64,000 nucleotides of DNA, from the NCBI GenBank assembly GCA_022059125.1, contig JAEUWY010000015.1:744001-808000 (forward strand), read 5' to 3'. The position numbers and the translations under genes were made by a program. Source of the stretch: Corynespora cassiicola (taxonomy: Eukaryota; Ascomycota; Dothideomycetes; Pleosporales; Corynesporascaceae). The notes under the pieces are model-generated. The model saw nothing but the letters and a program-made list of their open reading frames with translations, was not told where the DNA came from and made no database searches. Of this stretch, positions 23,874 to 36,800 are shown piece by piece (position 1 is the stretch's first letter; the number at the start of each line of letters is the position of its first letter).

Positions 23874-24163
23874 CGCGCAGCCTTATCGCGACTCGTAATG
23901 GGTATTCTATATCGCAATCCGTCGTATGTGTTTAGTCGACGCGTGTTGGCTCGCTCTCGGTGCGTTATACAGCTGTGTGGCGGGGTGCGGCGGGGATGGT
24001 GTCGAGGAGAAGCTGTCGCATCGCGAACCAGAACATTTGTGAGGTTGGCGAGCTCCTTCCTCAACCTCCGACCGCAGCGCCCACGCCCTGCAGCCTGCGC
24101 CCACAACGCTCCCGCTCCACCCCTTCCCTAGAAATGACCTGACCGCATAGCCGCGAATACGAT
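23874..24163. promoter_or_regulatory. Shared divergent promoter of ARP4 and GUP1
   Basis: 290 bp between divergent start codons. Contains GC-rich blocks and no obvious TATA box. Confidence 0.6.
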
Positions 24164-26231
24164 ATGATGTGGCTCCAATTCCTCCGCCAACTCTACTCGA
24201 TAGAGACGCTCGACACTCGCTTTGTGGTCCCAGCCACCGCACCCCCGAAAGAAGCTCTCGAGGAAGCCCAGCGGGACCCGGCGGGGCCGCTGCCAGTGCG
24301 GAATGGACAAACCAAGAGCAGGAGCACCGTAGATGACGTCCAACCGCCACGATGGAACACTCCAGAGTATTATGTGTACTTTGTAGTCGTCGGACTTTGC
24401 GTGCCTTTCATGTGCAAGACGGTGGTTGATGTTTCTAAAGGTAAGGTGGTACTATGCAGCTTAGGGAGTATTTTACTGACTTGAAGCGAAGAATCGCATC
24501 CGAATTATCCCAAATTTTCTCACCTGCTTTCGGACGGCTGGATCCCCGGCCGTAAAGTTGTATGTTGCCTTAGCATCAATCTGTCCGCTCGTACTCATGA
24601 ACCCCTTAGGACAATACTGACCAGCAATACTCTGGATTCCGTCAAAACATCCCCTATCTTTTCCTTTTAGCACTTGTCCACCCACTCCTCCGGAAGGCCT
24701 ATGATTCCTTCTGGAGAGCAGACATGTACACCCAAGTTCGGCCCTCGGCAGGCTCGGGGGGGCTGACCATGGGGCTAACTGCCTCTGCTGCCGCCGACGC
24801 CCGTCTCAATCAACGAATCTCTTTCGACGTGCCATTTTCCGTCATCTTCATCGCTGCCTTGCATGGAGTCTCAGCATTGAAGATCTTCGCCATCATCTAC
24901 ATCAACTACAGCATTGCCAAAAAGTTGCCGAGGCAGTATGTGCCAGCTGTCACATGGATCTTCAATGTTGCCATCCTTTTTGCCAACGAACTCTGCCAGG
25001 GCTACTCCTTTGCAGCCATATTGGACTTTTTTCTACCCTCGACACATGTTTCCGAAAAAGATCAAGCGACCGCAAGTTTTGGTCATAGTCTGGACAGCTA
25101 CGGTGGTCTGATGCCAAGATGGGAGGTTCTATTCAAATTCACCATCTTGCGCCAGATCAGCTTCAACCTTGACTACTATTGGAGCCTGAACTCCAGAGTA
25201 GGGAGCCCGATAGAGGTGCGCCATATTCTTCATTCTCTACCAGTAAAGCTAATGACATCAAGAAGAAGCAACTTGATCCCTCGAACCTCTCCGAAAGGGA
25301 TCGTGTTTCCATCTCTGCTAAACCAGGCGACTTCTGCTTTCGCAACTACTTTGCGTATACTATGTACTCGCCCTTGTATCTCGCGGGCCCAATTGTAACC
25401 TTCAATGACTACATGTCACAACTGAGGCACAGGCCCCACAGCATCAGCATGAAACGAACCCTGCTCTATGCAATACGCTTCATCGTCGTTGTCCTGACCA
25501 TGGAAATTATGATCCATTACATGTACATGGTTTCCATCTTCCATGTTCGGCCAGACTGGAGTCTGTATACCCCAGGTCAACTGAGTATGCTGGGATTCTT
25601 CAATCTGAAGCACATATGGTTGAAGTTGCTCATCCCATGGCGCTTCTTCCGGCTATGGGCCCTGCTAGATGGCATAGACCCACCAGAAAACATGGTCCGT
25701 TGCATGAGTGACAACTACTCTGTCACCAACTTCTGGCGCGGATGGCATCGCAGCTTCAACAAATGGAGTCTACGGTATCTCTACATCCCTCTAGGGGGTA
25801 GTACCATGCCTGGTATCTTGGGCAAAGTGCGAGCTGTCGTCAGCTACCTCACGGTATTCACTTTTATCGCAATCTGGCACGACATTCAGCTCCGCCTGCT
25901 CATGTGGGGTTGGCTAGTGACTCTGTTCATCCTTCCCGAGATCGTCGCCGGCATGCTCTTCCCAGCACGCAAATGGAAGGACAGGCCAAATACGTATCGC
26001 TGGCTCTGTGCACTGGGCGCAGTAGCCGAAATCCTCCTATTGATGATTGCGAACTTGGTTGGATTTGCACTTGGTCTGGATGGCTTGGACGGGTTGATCA
26101 AAGGTATCATGGCTAGTTACTCGGGATGGCTTTTCTTTTGGGGCGCATGCTTCGCGTTGTTCAACGGCGTGCAACTCATGTTTGAGCTACGGGAACATGA
26201 GAAGAGGAGAGGCATCAAGATGAGGTGCTAG
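24164..26231 (+). CDS. GUP1: GUP1-type membrane-bound O-acyltransferase (MBOAT)
   Basis: ER multi-pass acyltransferase; yeast Gup1 remodels GPI-anchor lipids and was first linked to glycerol uptake. Exons 24164-24440, 24492-24559, 24610-25215 and 25263-26231 give 639 residues with phases 1, 0, 0. Intron 1 uses the GCGAAG acceptor, giving the family stretch [20 protein letters not shown]. Several hydrophobic helices follow. MBOAT signatures are [20 protein letters not shown] and the conserved histidine in FIAIWHD. A second ATG one codon after the first could also serve as start. An A-rich AATAAAAATAAAA stretch about 45 bp after the stop may be the polyadenylation signal. Confidence 0.94.
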
Positions 26232-29165
26232 GTATGATACGCAGTATCAATAATAGTTGCACAATGTGTGCAGCAATAAAAATAAAACAAGAGTCCCATT
26301 TTGATGCTATGCATAGGTTACTTGTACCTTAGTATTCGGGGTTCAGTCCCTTCAAAACCTAACTTTTGAGAACTTGTCATTCAATAGCCACAACCTGCAA
26401 AAATATGCGACAAGCTGCATAAAACAAGGCTTATCGAGAAGCTCTAGACAAAAATAGCTTCAAAAAAATTGAAAAAAAGAAAGAGTATGGGTTGTACCCA
26501 AAGAGGTATGAGTCCAAAGATTAGGTAGTGCAACTTTGTGCGGGATCCGCGGCCACTTCTGGTAAAAGGCAAGAAATGGGTTCGGGACAAATCCTCGCGT
26601 TGCACGATTACTACGCTGTTTAAATGTATTATATAGGCATTCAAATTGTCCTGGCATCCACGATAAATGTGGGGAAGGGCGTTTGCCTCACCCAACCACC
26701 TAGATGGCTAGTGCGCAGGCTGGGAACAACGCTTAGCGAGCCGTGCACGCTGCGCGCAGACCAGATTTCGATTGTGCAAACAAGGCAAGGCACAAGGTCA
26801 TGTGCCAGGCCTCTGTACCCTCGTGTGATGCCACTTGGGATGAGAATTATCGAGGTGAGATTGTGAGAAGAAGATTTGTGAGGGAGTCAGAAGCCAGCGT
26901 GTCTACTACCCCGCAGGCGTCGAATTCAGACGATGTGTGGGCACGTGCCAACCACCCCTGTTTCCGAACGTTCGCGCCCTAGACTCGAGATGTGCCTCTT
27001 GACTACACAAACTACGTTGATGTACGCAGTGCGAGGCTGTGCTGCAGGTCGACTACAAAACACCTGTGTCAAGTGATGTCGCCTTGTTGATGGCCTGGGG
27101 CAGCATAATGCGAATTCGACTGCCTTTAGGCCTTTGAACAAAAGCCTGGCATCTGGACGGCATCGTACCAAGGCTATTTGATTGATAAAGAGCATCGTGC
27201 TGACACCACAAGACCTCGGGCATGCCGATATCACGCCAAACACTTCGTGGCCCATCTTGTTCTGTTCTTACGCTCATCTATGGGTATGAAGAGTGCTTTG
27301 TCTTGTCTCACTCTACAGCTATGGTACAGTGCCCGCTGAACCCCACCTACTCGGGCAGTAGCGATGTTGGGAAAACTGTCGCCTTGATAAAGCGCTTATA
27401 ATCTCTTTGGTCTGACAAGAATTCCACCGGTACTGTTCAATAGCTGACACAAATATTGCAGAGCACCTGTTAGCATCATGGCCCATTCCGTCATATTGAG
27501 ATACCAATCTCTTCCAAGCAAAGACGTGGTGCCAATCACGCCTCGGTTGAGAACTTGGAGATCGCTTTCCTTCATGCTGCCACGACGACTAGATATTGAA
27601 ATCTACCATGGAAATACTAGTCATATCAACTGCTCTTGAGTAGAAGACGTCCATCAGGCTAGCATCAGCTCTTTGATACCCACCGGATAGCACAGCCATT
27701 GTGTCATACTTTGTCGTACAGTCGTCTGCGCACAAGTCAGAAGAGCCAAAAAGCAACGCTAAAGCCTGTTGCAGATTCCAGCTAATGCAGTGACAGCCAA
27801 GCTCATGTGTCTTTGACCACGCACACCAACGTTTAGTCCTTGTGTTCTCGTTAATATATATTCAAATCACTATTCGTGGAAAGGGTATCCGTCAGACTCA
27901 AAGCAGCAAGTCGCCGTGTTATAAGCATGTGTCGCCTCGTGGTACTTACCGTCGCGATATTGCAACTACGAATCATCGGCTTTCAACTAGTCTACTCAAC
28001 ATTCACACGGCCGATCATCATTTCCCAAATAATCTCACGTACTTCCTTTCGTTCCAAGGCTCATACTGTCATCCTCCATCACTACATCTCAAATCTTACC
28101 CAGAGCAAGTGGAAATTTCGTGATCATAAGATCACTTGCCTCAAAACCTTCCTTTTCTGGATACTTGTTCCAGCCCTTTTGTCAGTAGATGCCCAAATGC
28201 TCTTGCTTCACCAGTATTTCAAATCAAAAGTTCCGTTACAGTCGGCGCTTGCACCTCTGTCAACGTTTACACGTCTACGACGAGAGCCTAGGTCTGATCT
28301 ATGGACCGAATATCCATAGTCATAAGATCGTAAGAGCATTCTTCTTTGTTACACGTATTAGCCGTCGAATTCTCTAGCCATTGGCTGCAGTTCAGGCCCT
28401 CGTACTCCCTCAGCACTGGATTTGTGGCGCATCTTCACGTTTCAGTCCATGCATCCGTAGATTGGCCGCCCTTCGCAAATCAAAATCGATGGGGCCTACT
28501 TGAGGCCCATTCCATGGCACTGAGCTAAGACCTCCAGGACAAACGCCGCCCCGCTGTTGCCCAGCGTCACCCTCACCATGTGGCGCTAGTCCAGAAGCGG
28601 GCTAGCCAGGAACCAGCCAGAGTACGGGGCAGTACAACACCCAAACGGCGCTCCCTTGCACTTCCCCTCCACCACACCACTCTCGTTGATTCCGCTTTCC
28701 CTTCGAGTACGCTCGTTCCACCCTCGGCCAGCCCGAGCAGTCGCTCCTTTCCCCTCTAACCCTACAGTCTGCCCGCAGGTATTGTCACTCAGATCCCGTC
28801 ACTCTTTCTACCCTTCAAGCCGTGCTTGCATTGGCTGTAACACCGACTCCGCATACCTCTTCTCCACCTGCGACAGCCTCCCCTACATTACCCCACCGCA
28901 TTCCAAAACATTCGCTTCGATCATCCGCTTACACGTTGAACGTGGTTGACAACAGCCTCTGGAGAGCAAGTCCTCGTAAGTCTACCTGCCTACTTACATG
29001 AAGAAGGAGCCAGCATTGATACCTGTTGCTCTTTGCCTCTTCTCCGACGTTTGCCTGGGCCATCTCTGCGTATATTGGCTGACGCCGCCGGCCGGCACTT
29101 GCAGTCACTCCTTCAGCCGTACATATTTTCGAACACTATCCCCCCAACGCACGAAGCTTGTCACC
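26232..29165. other. 2.9-kb spacer without a recognisable gene
   Basis: Only short open frames without recognisable domains or linking splice sites. Bases 26400-28350 have mixed, fairly AT-rich composition; 28550-29165 is CT-rich and forms the likely promoter and leader of the GH17 gene, possibly with a 5' UTR intron near 28976 (TCCTCGTAAGT). Confidence 0.5.
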
Positions 29166-30640
29166 ATGAAGTTGGCTGGTCTTGGTACTGCCGCTGCCGT
29201 GGGCGGTTTCTTGGTGGGCATCGTCGGCGGCCACCCTCTTCGTATGTGCTTTGAGGCTTCCGGAATCGTCCAAGCCCTCTAACCGGCCCAGATGACAAGC
29301 GCGACCTGGTCACCGAGGTTGTTTTCAGCACTGTCACCGTCGCCAACGTCTACATCTACGTCGATGAGAACGGCACGCCCTATGCGACGACCACGGTCAG
29401 CGCCGTGACTAGCACAGAAGCTACAACTACTTTGACAAAGACGTTGGTCACTTCTACTTCCATCATTGAAGTGATTCCGACCCCGACCAGCCCCATCCCA
29501 GAGCCTTCAGACATTTCCACGTTGGTTACTTCCATTGCGTCCGCTGGTACGGCCTTTTCTGAATCGCCGTCCCTTATCGCTTCCGTCACTAAAGTACTTT
29601 CTACCTCTGTTGCGGTCGAACCCTCGTCTACTTTGATCGAAGTTTCTTCCGTTCCGGTGGTATCTCCCGCTTCCTCTTACACACCACCACCTGAGCCGGT
29701 TCAGACGTATTTGCCATCGCCAGAGCCTGAACCCCAGCCTGGGCCTTCATCTGAACCGGCACCTGAGCCTTACATTCCGCCTTCGTCCTCGAAAGTTCCC
29801 GACCCGTGGCAACAACCAACTCCAACAGCCACCACGGAAGCGAACTCTGATCGACTACCAATTGGCGTGACCTACGATCCGTTCAAGGTTGGAGGTTGTA
29901 AGACCGAGGACGAGATGAAAAATGAATTCGAGAAAATGAAGGACTTTGGTGCCATCCGCATCTATGGTATGGGCTGCAACGTCATCGATATGGCTGTCCA
30001 GTGGGCAAAGAAGTACAACCGCAAGCTGTTCGCTAGTGCCTACCTCAGCAAACAAGAGAATGGCGAGACGCTTGAGCAAGTTCTTCCAGCCCTGAAAAGC
30101 GCCATTGATCAACACGCCAATGGAAACTGGAACGTTGTCGCCCTGTTCGCTGTCGAGAACGAGAAAGTCACTAAGCACGACCTCACGGTCTCAGACGTTG
30201 TCAATGCCATCCACCGCGCACGCAATCAGCTTAGAGGGTATGGATATAAGGGTCCTGTCGGTGCTGTCGAGATTGTGGAGGTCATGGTCAAGAATCCCCA
30301 GATTTGCGAGGCGTCAGATGTCGCCATGGTCAATGCGCATTCTTTCTTCGACGACAACTGCGAGGCTAGAAACTCCGGCAAGTTCGTCCGAGATCGGGTC
30401 AAGGAAGTCGAAAAGGCCTGCAAGAAGCGTGTCATTGTTGGCGAGGCTGGATGGCCACACCAAGGCGACAACCATGGCAAGGCTGTGGCGAACAAAGACA
30501 ATCAGCATGCCGCGATCGATTCCATCCGTCGCGAGTTTGACCATGACCTGTTCCTCTTCAACGCTTTCGACTCACCCTGGAAGACAAACTGGGCTGCTTC
30601 GTTCAACGCTGAACAGTATTGGGGTTTCCTTGAATGGTAG
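29166..30640 (+). CDS. Secreted GH17 cell-wall beta-glucosidase/glucanase-like protein (BtgE/Scw type)
   Basis: Acts in the cell wall on beta-1,3-glucan. Exons 29166-29241 and 29292-30640 (phase 1) give 474 residues. A hydrophobic signal peptide (1 to about 22) is followed by a Kex2-like DKR (27-29). A Thr/Ser/Pro/Glu-rich linker spans about 60-210. The GH17 domain runs from LPIGVTYDPF (about 214) to the C-terminus, with the candidate acid/base glutamate in AVENE (E316) and the nucleophile in GEAGWP (E410). The last residues WGFLEW are typical of Scw4/Scw10/BtgE proteins. There is no hydrophobic GPI signal at the C-terminus. Whether it hydrolyses or transfers glucan cannot be told. Confidence 0.93.
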
Positions 30641-31072
30641 ATCACTGGTAGATCTTGGCGAGCAGCTAGTTTCTGCCGGAGCGCAGCGAGTCTGCGGGAT
30701 ACCTTTTCTTCATCAGCCCTACAGTCACCAGCAGTTTGTTTCTGCATGAACATTCAGCGGCATTTTTTGCCATCATGAATCATGGAACATGGGTCTATGT
30801 AACATAGATATCAGACAGATGACGAATGTGATTTACATACGTCAATGTGTTTCTCTCTTTAGTGCGATGATAGGATGTCATCATGGAGTGGTCAACGAAG
30901 CCAGTAGACACTCTCATGAAACTAATCTTAGGCCAAAAATTGAGAGATAAGTAATCGCACGTTTGCCCTGGTAGCCTTCGGAAAGGCGAGTGTCGAATGA
31001 GTGCCTCTACACAGTTATGCTTTGTGACTTGACTCCAGTCAATATTCCATTCATCTCACTCTCGCTAATCAA
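30641..31072. other. Spacer between convergent genes
   Basis: 432 bp with the 3' UTRs of the GH17 and SDR genes. Nothing else seen. Confidence 0.6.
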
Positions 31073-32122
31073 CTACAACAACCCCTCAAAAGCCCTCGCA
31101 GTCTCTACAACCGTATCTTCAAATCTCATGTATCCCCCAATCGCCTTCTCCACCTTGCTTCCATCAATGACCCACATCTTCTCCGGCTCCGCCTGATAAT
31201 CCCCCCTATACCCCTCCCCAGGCACCCCCTCCCTAATCCTTCCCCTCGCCCCCGGAAACTCCCTCCTCAGCACATCAGCCACAGCCTGAGCCTCTAAAAC
31301 CGCGCTACTCGCAATATACCGCTCCCCGTTCGCCTCCCCCGGCTTCTCAACCGCAAACCGCAACAAGCGCGCCACATCGCCAACAGCCACGACCTGCGGC
31401 ATCGGCATCATGGTCGGGGGGAACTTTGCGCCCGAAAAGACGGCCCATATAGGCTGAATCGTCTCGGGGATCTTTTCAGGCGAGGTGGGCGCAATGAGCG
31501 GGGCCCCGATCACGAAGACAGGGTTCACGGCCGTCATGCTGAAGGGGGGGTTGTGCGCGTCGCGGAAGGACCAGAATTCGCGCTCCGCGGCCGTCTTGCT
31601 GGCTGCGTATATGACCGGTCCCGGAGTCTGGTTTCCGAGGCGCGACACCTCGTCCAAGGACGTGATGTTCCAGTCCGCCTCTGTGATTGTGTAGGGGGGT
31701 GGGGTGGAGGGGACTGTGGCTGCGATGGAGGACATGAGCACTACTGTCTTCAAGATGCCGGGGTTTGTGGTTGAGACGTGGAGGGCGGAGGTGAGGAGCG
31801 TGCTTGTGCCGTTTTGGGCGGCGTGGAGGATGGGGTCTGGGTCGGTGAAGGAGAGGGAGACGGGGGAGGCGAGGTGCAGGATTGCGGTTACGCCGGTTGC
31901 GGCAGCGTCGAAGGCGCCGGGTACGGTGATGTCGGGGACTTCGGTGATGGTGAGGGTTCCGGCATCGTGGTAGGGCTTTAGGGGGCCGGACGTGAGGGCG
32001 TTGGCGGAGGGGAGAGAGCGCACTGTGCCTCGGACGGAGTAGCCTTGTCGGAGGAAGTGGGCGGCGGTGACGGCGGCAATGTAACCGTTGATACCGGTAA
32101 TAAGGATGAGGCCTTTGGTCAT
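31073..32122 (-). CDS. Extended SDR: NAD(P)-dependent ketone/aldehyde reductase (GRE2/dihydroflavonol-reductase-like)
   Basis: Likely reduces an aldehyde or ketone using NADPH in the cytosol. Single exon, 349 residues, normal for the family. The Rossmann loop TGINGYIA (9-16) fits the extended SDR pattern GxxGxxA, an arginine at R35 (GTVRS) suggests NADPH preference, and SS at 131-132 with YAASK (Y172, K176) form the active site. There is a hydrophobic N-terminal strand but no signal peptide. The gene is convergent with the GH17 gene and divergent from the DUF3433 gene. Substrate unknown. Confidence 0.88.
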   Translation of the reverse strand: MTKGLILITGINGYIAAVTAAHFLRQGYSVRGTVRSLPSANALTSGPLKPYHDAGTLTITEVPDITVPGAFDAAATGVTAILHLASPVSLSFTDPDPILHAAQNGTSTLLTSALHVSTTNPGILKTVVLMSSIAATVPSTPPPYTITEADWNITSLDEVSRLGNQTPGPVIYAASKTAAEREFWSFRDAHNPPFSMTAVNPVFVIGAPLIAPTSPEKIPETIQPIWAVFSGAKFPPTMMPMPQVVAVGDVARLLRFAVEKPGEANGERYIASSAVLEAQAVADVLRREFPGARGRIREGVPGEGYRGDYQAEPEKMWVIDGSKVEKAIGGYMRFEDTVVETARAFEGLL

Positions 32123-32282
32123 TGTGTGGATTTTATTGATTTAGGAGAGAAGTAATTTAGATCCCGGAGACTGCTGTCAGGATAAATCGTGGATGGACTA
32201 GGTCTAGATATAAGTACAATTGAGGCTGTTACTCGTGAAAGTTGCTAGATCGAATGATTTCTACCAAGGGCTCAGCTGCCGA

Positions 32283-32291
32283 TATATATAT
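32283..32291 (-). promoter_or_regulatory. Possible TATA element upstream of the SDR gene
   Basis: TATATATAT about 165 bp before the SDR start codon. Distance is long, so this is weak. Confidence 0.3.
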
Positions 32292-32791
32292 CCACATCTC
32301 TCACGTGTAGTTCTTCTATGCCCAACTCCCTCAGCCGTTAGGTGCTCTGCCTAGGGCACAACATGCAGAAAAGCGACTTCGTCATCTGCCTTTTTCGGCA
32401 TTAGAGCCTACAAACAGTCCGTATATCATGCATTAAGTTTGTTACATGAAGCTTAGTCAAAGAAGCGTTCTGCCGAGGTATAGAGCAGTTTGCGATTACG
32501 CTAGCCCATGAACGTGGATGATGAGTAAACGTGATCGGTAAACATGTATATTCTACAGAGAAGCAACACTTGTAGAATGGCAAGATATTTTTACATAGAA
32601 ATTTGCGTGACGTATATAGCCCGTTTTTATGTGCTAAAAAATAGACCACCAAATGTAGACCTTTAAACGCGGAATTAGACGAATTACTTGTCCAGTCTGC
32701 GTATTTACCGGGGTTCGAGGTCATAATTTTATGTTTACTCACCATGCAATCAATAAGCTCTTATGTTTAATCATCATGCTTAAACAAAGCT

Positions 32792-33071
32792 TAACGTAAA
32801 GGATAAGCAAGTCAGCCAGACAAGCGAGTCGGCCACTTAATACTAAGCATTTATATAAAATTTTAAAACTTAATAACTTTCATATTAATAATCTTAATAA
32901 TAAAAAAATTTATATTTATAAAAAGCTAGTTACTATAGCTTTATAAATACTAAATTTTTATTTATATAGCTATTATAATAAAAAAGTTATTAAGTTTTAA
33001 AGTTTTATATAAATACTTAGTATTAAGTAGCTAACTCGCTTGTCCGGCTGACTCGCTTATCTTTTACGTTA
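32792..33071. mobile_element. 280-bp palindromic MITE/foldback element with TA ends
   Basis: Both ends read TA then ACGTAAA(A/G)GATAAGC when read inward. The arms pair over at least 85 bp (outer part GC-containing, inner part almost pure A/T), and weaker pairing continues towards the centre near 32935. Arm differences are mostly transitions (for example GCAAG against GCGAG), as expected from RIP. The flanking TA fits Tc1/mariner-type insertion. There is no coding capacity. The same terminal sequence starts the repeat island at 59541. Confidence 0.85.
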
Positions 33072-33815
33072 TCTAATTCTGCATACATACCAAGTGTAGG
33101 CAGTGGTATACGGGCCAAGTATTACCACTTACCGCTCAACGCCATTGCAAGTGGCAATCATAGTCGAGACTTGATAAAATAATCTTCAAAGGCGCTGAGG
33201 TGGTGTTCCACGGTTCATGTGCCCCAACACATAAAAATGTTGGGACATCCAAAAGGCCATAAAATAGCTTTGCCAGTGCAAAATGATGTGGCAATCATAA
33301 ATATATCTACGTCATGACCAGGACAAAGTGTGAAGTCAGTCAATAATCAGGTACAACAATAAATTCATGATTTTCCTTCGGTGTTTTTTTCTGTGTTAAA
33401 TGAGGCTGCGACCCCGCTATTGAGATTTGTGCGACAGCTTGTGGCTGAAACGACACTAGTAGGCAAGAAAGCATCGTACCTATCAAATGATTGCATAACA
33501 ACAACATGCAGAAGTTTTTATCTCCATGGATCATCCCTCGTCTTCGGAGACAAAGTGGCATGCCTTATCTTTTTCTCGCTGCAGGATAGCTCTTGGCCTG
33601 ACTGGAAAACCAATGGAGCTGCAAACTAAGAGACGGCCCCCAAAATACACAGCCCCACAACAATATCGAAGAGCGCGATAATTGGCTTGCACCTGGGATC
33701 TCTGTCGATCATGAATTCATTTTGACTCAGCCTCATTGTTGTAACAGGCGCCTAGTACCGGAACATTGAGGCATGCATTCTCACGCGCTGGTTTTCTTTC
33801 TTCCCTCCCTCACAC

Positions 33816-36800
33816 ATGATCAGTCATAGGCCTCTTCATCCAAATATGGATGATCCGGAACCCCGAGAAGAAATAAGGTCGACTGTACGAATGATTGATG
33901 ATCATTCTTCTCTGCGGTCTCGAGAAGTTGATTATGAGCTTGAGGAGATGAACTCGTATCGTGTCCTTCTTAATTCTACGTGTGAGAAAAAAAAATCAAT
34001 TTCCCAAATCGTATGTCAACGCTAATACGGTCTTGCAAGATGATGTCGAACATCAAAATTTCGAAGAGGATGCCGAGCGTAGGAGTTTGGAGCAAAACTA
34101 TTTTGAAGATGTTAGTATCGACGAACAAAATGAGGTCGAAAACAGCACTTTTGCGCACGGCAGCTCCGGGCAGAGCGATTCCGAGCAGGGTGACTTCGGT
34201 GTGATGGGCGATAACATACATCCTCCGTTAATGCCTCCTCCAATGGACTCCTTGCCCATATCCGTGCCAGTAACAAAAACTGCTGATTGGCTTCCTATTA
34301 CTTTAACTCATTGGTATCTTTTATCTCTATCAACCCTATCGTTGGCTCTAGGAGTATGCTGTTTCACGTTGGCATCTTATTCGCATATGCACCATGGCCT
34401 TTCGCTGGTTGGGTCAACTACCCAATTCAGATTCAACCAAAAGTTTTTTCCGACTCTAGTAGCTGTACTCTATACTCTACTGTGGAAACCGGTCGTCGTA
34501 AACGTGGTCAAGACCGAGCCCTGGGCACTGCTATCATTAAGTTCTGGATCAAAAGCCCAGGATTCCATTCTGAAAACAGATACCGAATGGTGGAACCATG
34601 TGGCTTATGCGATACGGAACAGGAAACATCCAGGTGGTGTCCGCTGGGCGCTTTTGATTTCAATCATCTCAGGACTAGTGGCTTCCATCCTAATCAATCC
34701 ATTATCAGCAGGTCTTTTCGATACCCTGAACCTCTTGGTCACTGATATACATACTTTCTCTGGGATTGATCCAGCTACACCAGATACAAAGTCTCTACGA
34801 ATTGGCGATGCCACTTATCTTCGTGCAATTACAAATATTCTCTTCGACGTCTCGACATCTGCCTGGAACACGGATCAATACACAGTGACCCCATTTTGGC
34901 CATCCGACTTTTCAGAAGCACCAATGAATGCTTCTCTGGCTCAGTTGCCACAGATTTGGGAAGCTGAACGCGAAGTGCTAGCAGCTCAAGTACGGTGCAC
35001 TCCTTTTACAAAAGTCATAAATTCGACTGAAAAGGATCTCTTGGATTTACCGTCGCCCGAACTACAGACAGATGATGGTTGTTCTATTGTCTTCGACGTG
35101 GGTAGTCCGTTTTGCGGCAACGGAGTTTGGCGCCAGATAAGCGTATATATCTCAAAACCATATTGAATACTTCAGCTTACATCACTCAAGGAAGATTCGC
35201 CGCAAGGAGCAAACGAAAAGTGCACTGCTCTTGGTTACCGGGAATACTTTGTTTTTTGCTCATTCTATGCTAATTCAACTGGAATGGAACATCGTCTCAA
35301 GATGGGCAGTCATGACGTGCTGTACTACACTGGCCAGGTTTGCAGCACAGAATACCTCGCAGCCTATATCCCCGTCACTGTATCAACAAACTCTTCTGAA
35401 TCTACAGTTTCATTGAACCGAACAAATTTCAATGAAGCAGCAAGACAGATGGACGGGGATTATTTGGATGTCAACCTGTTCGAGAGCGAATTCGTTCTTC
35501 AGACTGGGTCTAATCACCTGCGGCCTGCCGTTGGAAACGCGTTGGCTACAGACAAATCGCTAGAGAACAAGCAATTTGGAGGACCGACGCTTGTACTAGC
35601 TTCGAGTAATAACTACAGTGTTGAGGGTTTGATGCAAATGGACCCAGAGGAGCTCGCAAATCAAACTGCAATCATGAAGCAGCGGTTCTTGGGAGAGGTG
35701 CTACTGTCCGGTTTCCAGAGTGTGGCTCATTCAAGTAATGTCGAACAACTCCAAGCAGCGATCACCAAAATTCAAGCCCGACTAGTCGTGGACCTAGGCA
35801 TCGGCATCACCATTGGCATTCTCTTCATTCTCTTGGCAGGCGCAGCTGCTAGCCTAGCCTTCCTCACGAATTTGAGCAAAAGACCACTGCAATTAGTCAG
35901 TGATCCCAGTAAGAGCTCCAACATTGCTATGATACTGAAAGATTCGAAAACTTCGATGTCTTTTAAAGACTTGGACAGGGTTCCTCCGACACAACTGGAG
36001 AATACACTCCAGGATCATTCATATCTGATGAGGACTGGGAAACTAATTCGTATTGACGATAATTTGCCGGTCCCAAGTTCAAATTCTCAGACATCGAAAG
36101 AAGATGTTGCCAAGCGCAACTGGCTCTGTTTCCGCAAAACATCAGGGAAATCCACTAAACAGGATTGGCGTCCCTTTACCCTTCAACGGAAATCTGGCTC
36201 CTCGTTGACACTGTTTTTACTCTGCGTACTGACAGCGCTTATCACCATCTATGCTTTATCATTGAAGCGGCCGTTGTATCAGTCTGCTTTCGTTTACAAC
36301 TCGGAGATTGAGTTTGGAAATCTTCAAGTTACCACCCTGGCACCGTACGGTATAATACCAACCCTCGTGGCCGTCGGAATCAAATTATGGTGGGCCACTA
36401 TCGACAGCGTATACAGACGTCTTTCTCCATTCCTGGCGATGGCAAGATCTCCAATGCCTAAGGCATCCGAGGGAGTATCACTTTCATTCGTTACCACACC
36501 GATAGTCTGGATCACGCTGTTGGCGCTCCGTAAAGGCCGCTGGCTGCTCGCGCTAGTCACCTTCGGCAGCTTGTTATCTGAGGTATTACAAATCTCCATG
36601 TCAGCTCTATGGAGTCGCGAGCCTGGGGTTGTCGAGGTTGACACAACTCTCAACGCTCAATTGCAAATCCGCTCTGTGGATCATCTTTTTGAAGATTTTC
36701 GGGCAGCATTTTACTTTGCAACCGATATTACTTATCCCAATATTGCACAGCACTTGTATGGTGGCCAAAATTACCAAACGTCTTGGATATATGGCAGTCT

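Larger units (their letters stand above)
32123..33815. other. AT-rich divergent spacer holding a MITE
   Basis: About 1.7 kb between the SDR and DUF3433 start codons. It holds the palindromic element at 32792-33071; the rest has no recognisable gene. Confidence 0.6.

Noticed and set aside
26926..27255. 109-codon minus-strand frame between GUP1 and the GH17 gene
   Set aside because: No domain recognised and no flanking exons; possibly old repeat debris, but unsupported.
33961..34039. Start of the DUF3433 protein at 33961
   Set aside because: The first 26 residues of that frame are intron-like sequence; splicing 33960 to 34040 joins the upstream acidic exon in phase.
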